From the NCBI GenBank assembly GCA_023416995.1, contig JAEZGI010000016.1, positions 27,128 to 91,127 of the forward strand: a DNA stretch of 64,000 nucleotides. The letters are read 5' to 3'. The translations under genes and the position numbers were made by a program. Below are positions 8,782 to 17,884 of this stretch, piece after piece. The notes beneath the pieces were generated by a model, which searched no databases, was not told where the DNA came from, and saw only the letters and a list, made by a program, of their open reading frames with translations. The stretch is from Bacteroidota bacterium (lineage in GTDB: Bacteria > Bacteroidota > Bacteroidia > Chitinophagales > Chitinophagaceae). The first letter of the stretch is position 1. Every line of letters begins with the position of its first letter.

Positions 8782-9894
8782 TTGGGCAAAAGAATAATCA
8801 TAGCAGGCGGTGGAACAGGGGGGCATATTTTCCCGGCGGTGGCCATTGCTAATGCGTTGAAGAAGCTTGAGCCGGACACCGCTATCCTGTTTGTGGGTGC
8901 GAAGGGTAAGATGGAAATGGAAAAGGTGCCGCAGGCAGGGTATGAGATCAGGGGGCTCGATATTGCGGGTTTCAACCGCAGCTCTTTGTTCAAAAATATC
9001 GGGTTGCCCTGGAAACTGATCAAAAGTTTTCTGCAGGTCAGGCGAATCATTAATGAGTTCAAACCTGATGCGGTGATTGGTGTGGGAGGATATTCCAGTT
9101 TCCCGGTTTTGCGGTATGCACAATCGAAAGGTATCAAGACCTACATCCATGAGGCTAATTCGTTTGGCGGAAAATCAAATGTGTTGCTGGGGAAGAAGGC
9201 CACTGCCATTTTTGTAGGAACAGACGGGATGGAAAAGTTTTTTCCGGCACACAAAACCATGGTTACCGGCAACCCGGTGCGCGATGTGATTGTCAAAAGA
9301 TCAGCCACGCGTGAAGAAGCGATTTCATTTTTCAACCTGCGTGCCGATCAACCCGTTGTATTGGTTACCGGAGGCAGTCTTGGTGCAAGAGGGATCAATG
9401 AAGCTATTGCAGCCGGAATCAACGCATTTGAAGAAAACGGTCTGCAGTTGATCTGGCAAACGGGAAAAACATTTGTTGACCAGGCAAAATCATTGGCAGC
9501 TGGCAAACCACATGTATGGGTGAATGATTTCATTACAAACATGGAGTATGCTTATGCCGCGGCTGATGTAGTGGTTTCAAGGTCCGGTGCAATGGCGATA
9601 GCAGAATTATGTGTCGTTCAAAAACCAGTGGTTTTCGTGCCTTTTCCTTTTTCAGCAGAAGATCACCAAACGGCTAATGCAATGAAGCTGGTCAATAAAC
9701 AGGCTGGAATATTGGTTACAGACAAAGACGCAAAAGAAAAACTTGTGAATACGATCGTTGCTCTTGCAAAGGATCCTCAACAAAAAGAATTGCTTAAAAC
9801 AAATATTGCAACGCTTGCCATTACAAATGCTGATGAAGTGATTGCAAAAGAAATATTGCGTTCAACAAAAGTGTTGCTTAACGACGGCGAATGA
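8782..9894 (+). CDS. murG: UDP-N-acetylglucosamine--undecaprenyl-PP-MurNAc-pentapeptide GlcNAc transferase MurG
   Basis: Peripheral membrane glycosyltransferase (GT28) that adds GlcNAc to lipid I and makes lipid II. The N-terminus GKRIIIAGGGTGGHIFPA is the classic glycine-rich loop. GVGGYSSFP and HEANSFGGKSN are in the acceptor domain. TGGSLGARGINEA and VVSRSGAMAIAELCVV are in the UDP-GlcNAc domain. The start is TTG at 8782, 28 bp after ftsW. The 3' end overlaps the murC start by four bases (ATGA), a strong sign of coupled translation. In the acceptor loop most homologues read HEQN; here it reads HEAN. Confidence 0.95.
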   Translation: MGKRIIIAGGGTGGHIFPAVAIANALKKLEPDTAILFVGAKGKMEMEKVPQAGYEIRGLDIAGFNRSSLFKNIGLPWKLIKSFLQVRRIINEFKPDAVIGVGGYSSFPVLRYAQSKGIKTYIHEANSFGGKSNVLLGKKATAIFVGTDGMEKFFPAHKTMVTGNPVRDVIVKRSATREEAISFFNLRADQPVVLVTGGSLGARGINEAIAAGINAFEENGLQLIWQTGKTFVDQAKSLAAGKPHVWVNDFITNMEYAYAAADVVVSRSGAMAIAELCVVQKPVVFVPFPFSAEDHQTANAMKLVNKQAGILVTDKDAKEKLVNTIVALAKDPQQKELLKTNIATLAITNADEVIAKEILRSTKVLLNDGE

Positions 9895-11279
9895 AGAAAC
9901 TGGAAGACATATCGGTGATTTACTTTATTGGTATCGGTGGTATCGGTATGAGTGCACTTGCCCGCTACTTCCGGTTTCACGGCAAGGAGGTAAGTGGCTA
10001 TGATAAAACTGAAACGGTTCTCACGCGTGCACTTTCCTCTGAAGGGATCAGCATTCATTATGAAGACAACCTTGCGCTTGCGCCGCGTAATGCAGACCTG
10101 GTAATTTATACGCCTGCTATTCCGGCGGGTCACACAGAACTGAACTTTTATAAAGATAATGGATACGAACTATTGAAACGTAGCCAGGTATTGGGACTGA
10201 TAACACGCAGTTCTTTTAATATCGGTATTGCAGGTACACATGGTAAAACAACCATTACAACCATGGTTGCTCATTTATTACGTGACAGCGGTTACGGATG
10301 CAATGCCTTTCTTGGTGGTATTTCAGTTAACTATAATAGCAATTTCTGGAGCCACGAACGTAATGTAAGTGTTATAGAGGCGGATGAATATGACCGGAGT
10401 TTTCTTCAATTGAGTCCGGATATCGCAGTGATCACTGCTATGGATGCGGATCATCTTGATATTTACGGCGATGAGGCAACCATGCACGATGCCTTTATAC
10501 AGTTTTCGGGAAAGCTTAAACCAGGTGGTTTACTCATCACCAGGCACGGATTGCCCAAACAGGAGCGGTTTTCGGCTCCGCGTCATATAACCTATGGATT
10601 TGATAATCCACAGGCTGGAATTTATGCAACAAATGTGCGAATGTTCAATGGTACTTACAGTTTTGAGGTGAAGATGGGTGAGTGGGAACTGCGGGATATT
10701 ATATTGAATATGGGTGGTCTTCACAACATTGAAAATATGACGGCTGCAATTGCAGTTGCACATGAACTGGGTATTGAAGATGAAAAGATAAGATCAGCGG
10801 TCAGCAGCTTCCGGGGTGTAAAACGCAGGTTTGAATACCATGTTAAAACCGAACAACTGGTATATGTAGATGATTACGCACACCATCCCGAAGAATTGAG
10901 GGCATTGATAACCGGCGCAAAAGGATTGTTTCCTGAGCACCATTGTCTGCTTGTTTTTCAACCCCATCTGTTTACCCGCACGCGGGATTTTGCTGATGAG
11001 TTTGCTCAAAGCCTGGACATGGCAGATGAAACCGTCCTGCTGCCAATTTACCCGGCCCGTGAACTACCGCTGGAAGGGATTACAAGCAACATGCTTGCTG
11101 AACGGATGAAGCAAAAAGGCGTTTCGATTATAGAGAAATCCGCAGTGGTGGAATATCTGTCGGGCCGCGTGGCGGATTTGGTCAAAAAAAAACCTGTACT
11201 GCTTATTACAGCCGGCGCGGGAGACATAGATACGGTGGTGGATCCGGTGAAAAAAATGTTAATTGAAACTGTGGGGTAG
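9891..11279 (+). CDS. murC: UDP-N-acetylmuramate--L-alanine ligase MurC
   Basis: Cytoplasmic ATP-dependent ligase that adds the first stem-peptide residue, L-alanine, to UDP-MurNAc. The N-terminus has the nucleotide-binding turn YFIGIGGIGMSALARYF. The ATP loop GIAGTHGKTT lies around residues 104-113. EADEYDRSF and AMDADHLDIYG form the centre, and VDDYAHHPEEL and FQPHLFTRT are in the C-terminal half. At 462 residues it has the family's usual length. ATG at 9891 overlaps the murG stop. After murC the tight spacing ends, with 62 bp to ftsQ; neither murB nor ddl follows. Confidence 0.96.
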   Translation: MKKLEDISVIYFIGIGGIGMSALARYFRFHGKEVSGYDKTETVLTRALSSEGISIHYEDNLALAPRNADLVIYTPAIPAGHTELNFYKDNGYELLKRSQVLGLITRSSFNIGIAGTHGKTTITTMVAHLLRDSGYGCNAFLGGISVNYNSNFWSHERNVSVIEADEYDRSFLQLSPDIAVITAMDADHLDIYGDEATMHDAFIQFSGKLKPGGLLITRHGLPKQERFSAPRHITYGFDNPQAGIYATNVRMFNGTYSFEVKMGEWELRDIILNMGGLHNIENMTAAIAVAHELGIEDEKIRSAVSSFRGVKRRFEYHVKTEQLVYVDDYAHHPEELRALITGAKGLFPEHHCLLVFQPHLFTRTRDFADEFAQSLDMADETVLLPIYPARELPLEGITSNMLAERMKQKGVSIIEKSAVVEYLSGRVADLVKKKPVLLITAGAGDIDTVVDPVKKMLIETVG

Positions 11280-11341
11280 TTGATTGGTTATTGAGATAGT
11301 TTCGTCAATATTAAACATTTAAAAAAGTTATCATAAACGGG

Positions 11342-12331
11342 ATGCGCAAAATCAGGAAAATATTTTTTATCAGTCTCTGGATCGTGATCGGTTCAGCAAC
11401 ACTGGTATTGCTGATTGCTGCCATCCGGTCGCGCAACGATAAGGTTTGTAAAGGCATCGCTATAGAGGTAAATGGCTCAGCCAGCAGCAAATGGTTGCTA
11501 AGCAGGAATGATATCATTAATCAGCTGACTGATAATGGTAGTGAAAAGATCAAAGGACGGATATTGGAAACATTTGACCTGAGGGCCTTAGAAAACAAAC
11601 TTGAGAAACATGTATGGATCAAAGATGCAGAGTTGTTTTTTGATAATAACGAGTTGTTACAGGTGAGATTAACAGAGCGTATCCCGGTGGCACGGGTATT
11701 TACAACAAAGGGCAGCAGCTTTTATCTTGATGAATCGGGCAAACGTTTACCCTTATCCGAAAGATTAACTTTGAAGCTTCCTTTGTTTACGGGTTTCCCA
11801 ACCGAAAAACAACAAATGTCACATGCTGATAGTCTTTTGCTGAAAGATGTGTTGAATATCGGGCAGTACCTGAGAAGTGATTCGTTCTGGAATGCACAGG
11901 TGGCGCAGGTTGACATTACGCCTTCAAGAACATTCGAACTTATTCCTACGGTTGGAAATCATCTTATCGAATTTGGCAATGGGGCGGATGCGCCGGAAAA
12001 GTTCAGGAAGATGATGGTTTTTTACAGACAGGTGCTTCGCAATACTGGCCTTGATAAATATGAACGCATCAATGTTCAGTATGATCAGCAAGTGATAGGA
12101 GTTAAAAAAGCGAGGTATGTAACGAAAGCCGATTCGTTGCAGGCTGTAAAAAATATTCGTGCATTGATCGAATCGGCACAGGATATGCAACAGGCGGTTG
12201 CAGATTCCATATCTACACCAAATCCTGCCGCAAAAAGAACATCCGATCCTATAGAACAACCAACACAAGCAATCAGGAAAAACCAGTCGATACAAACGAG
12301 GCCAAAAGCAGTGATGCCGGCGCGAAGTTGA
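11342..12331 (+). CDS. ftsQ: FtsQ/DivIB-like cell division protein
   Basis: Bitopic membrane protein with a short basic cytoplasmic tail (MRKIRKIF), one transmembrane helix (about residues 8-27) and a periplasmic region. The periplasmic part begins with a POTRA-like domain (GIAIEVNG through ITNQ-like turns) and continues with the beta-domain stretch HVWIKDAELFFDNNELLQV and LTERIPVARV, typical of FtsQ. Known FtsQ links the FtsL partners and early divisome proteins. The C-terminal 60 residues are rich in Ser, Pro, Gln and Thr and look disordered. The position between murC and ftsA supports the call. The 115-bp gap to ftsA shows no obvious hairpin terminator. Confidence 0.88.
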   Translation: MRKIRKIFFISLWIVIGSATLVLLIAAIRSRNDKVCKGIAIEVNGSASSKWLLSRNDIINQLTDNGSEKIKGRILETFDLRALENKLEKHVWIKDAELFFDNNELLQVRLTERIPVARVFTTKGSSFYLDESGKRLPLSERLTLKLPLFTGFPTEKQQMSHADSLLLKDVLNIGQYLRSDSFWNAQVAQVDITPSRTFELIPTVGNHLIEFGNGADAPEKFRKMMVFYRQVLRNTGLDKYERINVQYDQQVIGVKKARYVTKADSLQAVKNIRALIESAQDMQQAVADSISTPNPAAKRTSDPIEQPTQAIRKNQSIQTRPKAVMPARS

Positions 12332-12446
12332 AGATGACAATCCAGGCATGTGTGGTGAGCCTGAAAGGCACCATACATGCCACTGGCTAAAACGCAGAAA
12401 CAAGATACCCCAGGCGAGAGCCTGAAAACACTATAAATTTTAAGCG

Positions 12447-13823
12447 ATGATGAAAGAGAGCCAACCCATAATTGTAGGCCTTGATATTGGAACCACAAAG
12501 ATTGCAGCCATTGCCGGTAGAAAAAATGAATACGGGAAACTGGAGATCATTGGATTCGGTCGTGCCAACTCCAATGGTGTAAAACATGGGCAGGTATTAA
12601 ACATTGATGAAACCATCAAAGCCATCAGGGTGGCACTTGATAATTGTTATGCTTCGAACCCTGACCTTGAGATTAAAGACGTGTATGTTGGAATAGCTGG
12701 TCATCATATTAAGAGTCTTCAGACAAGAGGTGATATCGTGCGCCAGAATACCGATGAAGAAATTTCTCAAAAAGAAATTGATCAGTTGATAGCTGATCAA
12801 TACAAAACATACATTCCTGCAGGTGATCAGATCATTGATGTGATTGCACAGGAGTTCACTGTGGACAACTTTCAGAACATTCCTAACCCAATTGGATATG
12901 GTGGCGTGAAAGTTGGTGCAAACTTCCATATTATCACCGGTGATAAAAATGCAATACGGAATATCAATCGTGCGGTAGAAAAAAGTGATCTGAAAGCAAA
13001 GGATCTTGTATTACAACCTTTGGCTTCCGCAGCAGCAGTAATGGGCCCCGAAGATATGGAGGCTGGAGTGGCCATTGTTGATATTGGAGGTGGTACAACC
13101 GACCTGGCAGTGTTTTCAGAAGGTATATTGAAACATACCGCTGTAATACCTTTCGGTGGTGAAAATATCACACTGGATATCAAAACGGGCCTTGGTGTGC
13201 TGAAAACACAGGCAGAACAAATGAAGGTGCAGTTTGGATCAGCGTTAGCCGACGAATCAAACCGTAATGCCTATATCACTATACCTGGTCTTCGCGGTAT
13301 GCCCGTAAAAGAAATCAGTGTAACCAACCTGGCAAAGATCATTGAGTGCAGAATGAAAGAGATCATGGAGTTTGTTGCCTACCACCTGCAGCAGATCGGC
13401 ATGGACGGAAGATCTTTAAATGGTGGCATCGTATTGACCGGCGGCGGATCACAACTGATGCACCTGCGCCAGTTAACAGAATATATTACTGGTTGTAATG
13501 CAAGAATCGGGTTTCCGACAGAACATCTTGCAGTTGGACATATCGAGGATCTGGCACAACCAACCTATTCAACCTGTATCGGTTTAATCTTAAAAGGATA
13601 CAGTGATTTTGAACATCACAGGAAACAGTTCAACAATGGGTTTAAAAAAGTTTCAGTTCCAAAAGAACTGTTGAAACCTGAGGTAGCTGAAGTTCCGGAA
13701 GCAGTGCATGCAGTTCCTGAAGCCGTTAATGTTGAGCCTAGAAAAAACATCAAAGACGTTTGGGAAAAAATCAAGGACAGTATTATCGATTTGTTTAAAG
13801 AAGAAGACGACAAAACATTGTAA
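12447..13823 (+). CDS. ftsA: Cell division protein FtsA (actin-like FtsZ membrane tether)
   Basis: Actin-fold ATPase that tethers FtsZ filaments to the membrane. The phosphate-1 loop is VGLDIGTTKIAAIAG at the N-terminus. The 1C/SHS2 subdomain follows. Phosphate-2 is VAIVDIGGGTTDLAVF, and the adenosine motif is GGIVLTGGGSQLMHL. The last residues, KDVWEKIKDSIIDLFKEED, form an amphipathic helix of the type used for membrane binding, preceded by a Val/Pro/Glu-rich linker. The protein opens MMKES, so ATG at 12450 is equally possible. It lies 108 bp upstream of ftsZ. Confidence 0.95.
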   Translation: MMKESQPIIVGLDIGTTKIAAIAGRKNEYGKLEIIGFGRANSNGVKHGQVLNIDETIKAIRVALDNCYASNPDLEIKDVYVGIAGHHIKSLQTRGDIVRQNTDEEISQKEIDQLIADQYKTYIPAGDQIIDVIAQEFTVDNFQNIPNPIGYGGVKVGANFHIITGDKNAIRNINRAVEKSDLKAKDLVLQPLASAAAVMGPEDMEAGVAIVDIGGGTTDLAVFSEGILKHTAVIPFGGENITLDIKTGLGVLKTQAEQMKVQFGSALADESNRNAYITIPGLRGMPVKEISVTNLAKIIECRMKEIMEFVAYHLQQIGMDGRSLNGGIVLTGGGSQLMHLRQLTEYITGCNARIGFPTEHLAVGHIEDLAQPTYSTCIGLILKGYSDFEHHRKQFNNGFKKVSVPKELLKPEVAEVPEAVHAVPEAVNVEPRKNIKDVWEKIKDSIIDLFKEEDDKTL

Positions 13824-13931
13824 GCGAAGTTTGATTTAAAGTTTTGAGGATTTATATACTAACCTGTTAAAAATAGTCTCATAAGCTTTCCGGGAAAGAG
13901 GAGGGCGGCACGGGGCTTAAATTAAAAAGCT

Positions 13932-16028
13932 ATGATTCATTTTGATCTACCAAAGGAGAAGTCCTCCATCATCAAAGTAATTGGTGTAGGCGGCGGCGGA
14001 AGCAATGCAGTGAACCACATGTTCAGTCAGAACATTGATGGGGTAAATTTCATCATTTGTAACACGGATGCGCAGGCCATACAGCAGAGCCGGGTGCCTA
14101 ATAAGATTCAGCTCGGGCCGCATCTTACTCAGGGGCTTGGTGCCGGTGCGAATCCTGCAATCGGCAAACAGGCTACAGAGGAAAGCCTCGAAGAAATTAA
14201 AAGCATCCTGGAAGTAAACACCAAGATGGCTTTTATCACCGCAGGTATGGGAGGTGGTACCGGGACAGGCGGTGCACCGATCATTTCAAAAATCTGTAAG
14301 GACCTTGGCATATTAACCGTCGGCATTGTAACCACACCATTTTCTTATGAAGGAAAAAAGAGACAACTGCAGGCCGAGGCAGGTATTAACGTGATGAAGG
14401 AGTATGTTGATACCTTGCTGGTGATCAGCAATGACAAACTTCGTCACCAGTTTGGCAACCTCAAAATGAAAGAAGCTTTTGCAAAAGCCGACAATGTGCT
14501 TGCAACTGCGGCAAAATGTATCACTGATGTAATCAATAGTACCGGTCAGATCAACGTGGATTTCGCCGATGTTTGTACCGTAATGCGTAACGGCGGCGTA
14601 GCCATCCTTGGAAGTGCCGCAGTGGGCGGTGAGAACCGGGCACAACGTTGTATTGAAGAAGCCCTTACTTCTCCGCTCCTTAACGATAACGATATCAAGG
14701 GAGCTAAATGGATACTGATTAATATCAATTCAGCAGAAGGTGAACATGAGTTTACTATGGATGAGGTAGAGATCATCCAGAACTATTTGTTGAGCCATGC
14801 TGGTGAAGGAACCGACGTTATTCTTGGTTTGGGATACGATAATACCCTGGGAGACAAGGTTGGTATTACCTTGATTGCTACCGGATTCGAATACAAGGAT
14901 CCGTTTGATAAGATTGAAGCAAAAACCCCTGTGGTAGAACGCGAAGGAAAGGTGCTGATACCTCTGGTAGTACCAACCGAAGAGAGTTCCGCAGAAGCCC
15001 TCCGGCTGAAACGCGAGGTAGAAGCACTGGTGCCGGGAAAGACATCGGGAAATGTTGCTCAACCAACCCTGCAAAGTGGGACCATGACGCAACAGGCAGC
15101 AACCACTCAACCAACCTTGCAGTCTGCTCCATACGTTTCTCAGCCATCTGCTGTAAATGTTTCTCAGCCCGCAGCTGTTCAACAGCAGGTTACTGCAAAT
15201 ACCGAAGCTGTGGCAACAAAGAATACAGTGTCGCCACATGCGCCGTTTATGAGTGTTTCTGAAAAGACAAGTGAACGTGCCGCGCCGCAGCCGGCAGCTG
15301 ACGCTCCTGTATATCACCACTTGCAAATGCCTGAGCAGCCCGCAGAGCCAGAAGTACGCAAACCGCTTGTTTCAGTTACTCCTCCTTCCGGCAATACAAC
15401 TCCTCTTGTACTTTTTACGAATGAGGAAGTCAGTAAAAATACTGTGGAAAAAAACACGCCCGCTTCAAACTCAGATTGGATACATTCGCAACGTAATTCT
15501 CCCTCGTCTGCAGCGTCGGGAGGATACCTGTCCAAGCCTTCCAATATTTATGCTGAGCCAAAAGCAGACAAATCCTCCACTCCTGAAAACGAACCAATAA
15601 AGGAAATTGTAAAGGAACCCGTTAGTCAGCCAAAAAGAGAAGAAGAACCTCCTCTTGAGGAAATGCAACTGGTTATCAAGAACAATATTCCAACGACGGA
15701 TGAGCCTGGGGCCCACCAAACTTTTAACCATGTTAAGACAACCGCACCTGCTGAGGAACCTGCGATGCAGGACGAAGTAGGGGAACAAAAACGTCGCGCG
15801 GCAGAGAGAATACAGAAATTACGTAACCTGTCATTCAACATCAATGCCGCAGATCCTAACAATGAGTTTGAAACTGTGCCGGCTTACATCCGTCGTAATC
15901 TTGAATTGTACAACACTATCAATAATGTAGAGAATTTCTACAGCAATTACGAGGTGAAGTCAGATGAAAATAACAACACACAAATATCTACCATCAATAC
16001 TTTTCTGGATGGTAAGAAGCCCGATTAA
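13932..16028 (+). CDS. ftsZ: Cell division GTPase FtsZ with very long C-terminal linker
   Basis: Tubulin-like GTPase that forms the division ring. The globular core ends near residue 325. It contains the N-terminal loop GVGGGGSNAVNHM, the signature GMGGGTGTGGAPI and the catalytic T7 loop VDFADVCTVM. A Pro/Gln/Ala/Val-rich, probably disordered linker of roughly 310 residues follows. The FtsA-binding peptide appears as VPAYIRRN at residues 649-656, and about 40 further residues follow, rich in Asn. At 698 residues it is nearly twice E. coli FtsZ. ATG 13932 is preceded by a 108-bp leader carrying a small CTTTCC/GAAAG-type hairpin. A strong terminator follows the gene. Confidence 0.97.
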   Translation: MIHFDLPKEKSSIIKVIGVGGGGSNAVNHMFSQNIDGVNFIICNTDAQAIQQSRVPNKIQLGPHLTQGLGAGANPAIGKQATEESLEEIKSILEVNTKMAFITAGMGGGTGTGGAPIISKICKDLGILTVGIVTTPFSYEGKKRQLQAEAGINVMKEYVDTLLVISNDKLRHQFGNLKMKEAFAKADNVLATAAKCITDVINSTGQINVDFADVCTVMRNGGVAILGSAAVGGENRAQRCIEEALTSPLLNDNDIKGAKWILININSAEGEHEFTMDEVEIIQNYLLSHAGEGTDVILGLGYDNTLGDKVGITLIATGFEYKDPFDKIEAKTPVVEREGKVLIPLVVPTEESSAEALRLKREVEALVPGKTSGNVAQPTLQSGTMTQQAATTQPTLQSAPYVSQPSAVNVSQPAAVQQQVTANTEAVATKNTVSPHAPFMSVSEKTSERAAPQPAADAPVYHHLQMPEQPAEPEVRKPLVSVTPPSGNTTPLVLFTNEEVSKNTVEKNTPASNSDWIHSQRNSPSSAASGGYLSKPSNIYAEPKADKSSTPENEPIKEIVKEPVSQPKREEEPPLEEMQLVIKNNIPTTDEPGAHQTFNHVKTTAPAEEPAMQDEVGEQKRRAAERIQKLRNLSFNINAADPNNEFETVPAYIRRNLELYNTINNVENFYSNYEVKSDENNNTQISTINTFLDGKKPD

Positions 16029-16075
16029 TTGTTGATCTAAGTTTCTCACCCGATAGATTGTTGTTTTTAGTTGTA

Positions 16076-16102
16076 TCCCCCTGGTTTTCCAGGGGGATTT
16101 TT
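16076..16102 (+). terminator. Rho-independent terminator of the dcw cluster
   Basis: A perfect 9-bp stem (TCCCCCTGG / CCAGGGGGA) with a TTTT loop is followed directly by five T. It lies 48 bp after the ftsZ stop and before the next gene on the same strand, so it should end the long division transcript. Confidence 0.9.
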
Positions 16103-16157
16103 GCTGCAGCGAACCAATGCTATCGTACCTTGTTAACCTCAATATCAATTCAACTTC

Positions 16158-17096
16158 ATGGCAACAGTGTTAATCACAGGTGGTACTGGTCTTATTGGAA
16201 CCGCACTTTCAAAAATGCTTATAGCAAAAGGGTATGCTGTAATTGTACTAACGCGCAATGCTAAACCTGCAAAAGACCAGATGCGTTTTGCTGCCTGGGA
16301 TGTAGCGAAGGGCCAGATAGACAAAGGTGCTTTAGCAGAAGCCGATTACATAGTTCATCTTGCTGGTGCCGGTGTTGTTGATAAAAAGTGGACGGCTAAA
16401 CGCAAACAGGAAATCATCGACAGTCGGGTAAAAAGCGGTGAGTTAATTGTATCAGCGCTGGCAGACACACCCAACAAGGTGCGCGCAGTAATAGCAGCCT
16501 CCGCGATAGGATGGTACGGTCCCGATCCTTCTATACCAAATCCTCATCCCTTTACGGAGGATCACCCCTATCATAAAAGTTTTCTCGGTGAAACCTGTTA
16601 CCTGTGGGAGCAAAGCCTTGATCCTTTGTTGAAAACATCGATACGATTGGTAAAGCTGCGTACCGGAATTGTTTTAAGTAATGAAGGCGGGGCTTTTGCT
16701 GAATTCAAAAAGCCTGTTCGGTTAGGTATAGCCGGTATACTCGGAAGCGGCAAACAGATTATCAGCTGGATCCATATGGAGGATATGTGCCGGCAATACA
16801 TCTATGCCATTGAAAACGATAAGATCAGTGGCGTTTACAACTCCGTGGCGCCACAGCCGGTAAGCAATAAGGAACTTACCCTGAAATTAGCGAAACGTAT
16901 GAAAGGCAACTTCCATATACCTGTTAATGTACCAGTATTTGTTTTGAAACTGATGATGGGTGACAGAAGTATTGAAGTGCTTAAAAGCGCTACTGTCAGC
17001 ACCGAAAAGATGCATAAGCAGGGCTTCACCTTCTTTTATCCTTCGATTGATGCAGCGATCAATGAATTGGTTCCAAAGACCGCTGCAAAATCTTAG
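16158..17096 (+). CDS. TIGR01777-type NAD-dependent epimerase (YfcH/SDR39U1 family)
   Basis: Atypical short-chain dehydrogenase. The Rossmann loop ITGGTGLIGTALSKML is at the N-terminus, followed by the family stretch DYIVHLAGAGVVDKKW and AASAIGWYGPDP, where the catalytic Tyr lies in GWYG. VKLRTGIVLSNEGGA and SWIHMEDMCR follow. The C-terminal portion matches the DUF1731 extension (VPVFVLKLMMGD). The physiological substrate of this family is not established. The length of 312 residues is typical. It is transcribed after the ftsZ terminator, so it probably has its own promoter, and it converges on an ABC permease gene only 4 bp downstream. Confidence 0.88.
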   Translation: MATVLITGGTGLIGTALSKMLIAKGYAVIVLTRNAKPAKDQMRFAAWDVAKGQIDKGALAEADYIVHLAGAGVVDKKWTAKRKQEIIDSRVKSGELIVSALADTPNKVRAVIAASAIGWYGPDPSIPNPHPFTEDHPYHKSFLGETCYLWEQSLDPLLKTSIRLVKLRTGIVLSNEGGAFAEFKKPVRLGIAGILGSGKQIISWIHMEDMCRQYIYAIENDKISGVYNSVAPQPVSNKELTLKLAKRMKGNFHIPVNVPVFVLKLMMGDRSIEVLKSATVSTEKMHKQGFTFFYPSIDAAINELVPKTAAKS

Positions 17097-17100
17097 CGTT

Positions 17101-17883
17101 TTATAAGTCGTCGCGCTCGAACTTTCTTACGAGGAAGAAATAATACAAGGCAAGGTAAATGACTGCCGTGATCACAAGCGTGAAAGTCTCGGGTGCATCG
17201 CGGTAGAAGATTTCATTTCCAAAAGGTATAGGTGTCAGTACATCTGTACCCTGTAATGGCAAAAAATAGCCCGCCTGTGAGTGTATGTAACGGTTGATCA
17301 ATCCATATAGAATGGATTCAAAAATCAATCCATACAAAAAGAAAACGATCAGTGCCACACCACTTCTCCGAAACAATACCGCAAGCAGCAAAGCCAGTGA
17401 AATGTAAGAAAGCGACTGAAGAAATATATAAAAAATGTTGTCGAGACCATCGCTTGAAATAGCGTCTGGGCCAATCATTCCAAATATTAACCCGGTAAGG
17501 GTTGTGATGATGGTAACAATAACCGAAAGAATAATAACAAGTAAGAGCTTGGTATGAATAAAGTCTTTACGCGACCAGCCATCTATGATATTTTGGCGAT
17601 GTGTTTTAAAAGTGAACTCGTTTGAAGTAAGCAGGATAATGATGATACCGGGGAAGTAAAGTAGCCAGCTTCCCATGAATCCAACCGTTTGCCACACTTT
17701 TGGAAAAGCGTAAGGGTTGGTGATAAGATTAGCGGCCATCGGTTCCTGCTGAACAGTTTGATGATAAATCTGAAATGCGATGTAATTGATGGCGACAATA
17801 CTAACCAGGTAAAGCCCGAGGAAGATCCAGAAAGCTTTATAGTTTTTAATTTTGAGCCATTCGGTATGAAGATGCGTTAACAT
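17101..17883 (-). CDS. ABC-2 type exporter permease
   Basis: A 260-residue membrane protein with about six hydrophobic helices, starting MLTHLHTEWLKIKNYKAFW. The pattern of an amphipathic helix with Leu/Lys before the first transmembrane segment is common in ABC-2 permeases of the NatB/bacitracin-resistance type. An earlier in-frame ATG at 17925 exists, but it would overlap the ATPase gene by about 40 bp. ATG at 17883 sits just past the ATPase stop at 17885-17887 and is the better start. With that ATPase it should form one export complex. The substrate cannot be read from sequence. Confidence 0.82.
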   Translation of the reverse strand: MLTHLHTEWLKIKNYKAFWIFLGLYLVSIVAINYIAFQIYHQTVQQEPMAANLITNPYAFPKVWQTVGFMGSWLLYFPGIIIILLTSNEFTFKTHRQNIIDGWSRKDFIHTKLLLVIILSVIVTIITTLTGLIFGMIGPDAISSDGLDNIFYIFLQSLSYISLALLLAVLFRRSGVALIVFFLYGLIFESILYGLINRYIHSQAGYFLPLQGTDVLTPIPFGNEIFYRDAPETFTLVITAVIYLALYYFFLVRKFERDDL

Positions 17884-17884
17884 A

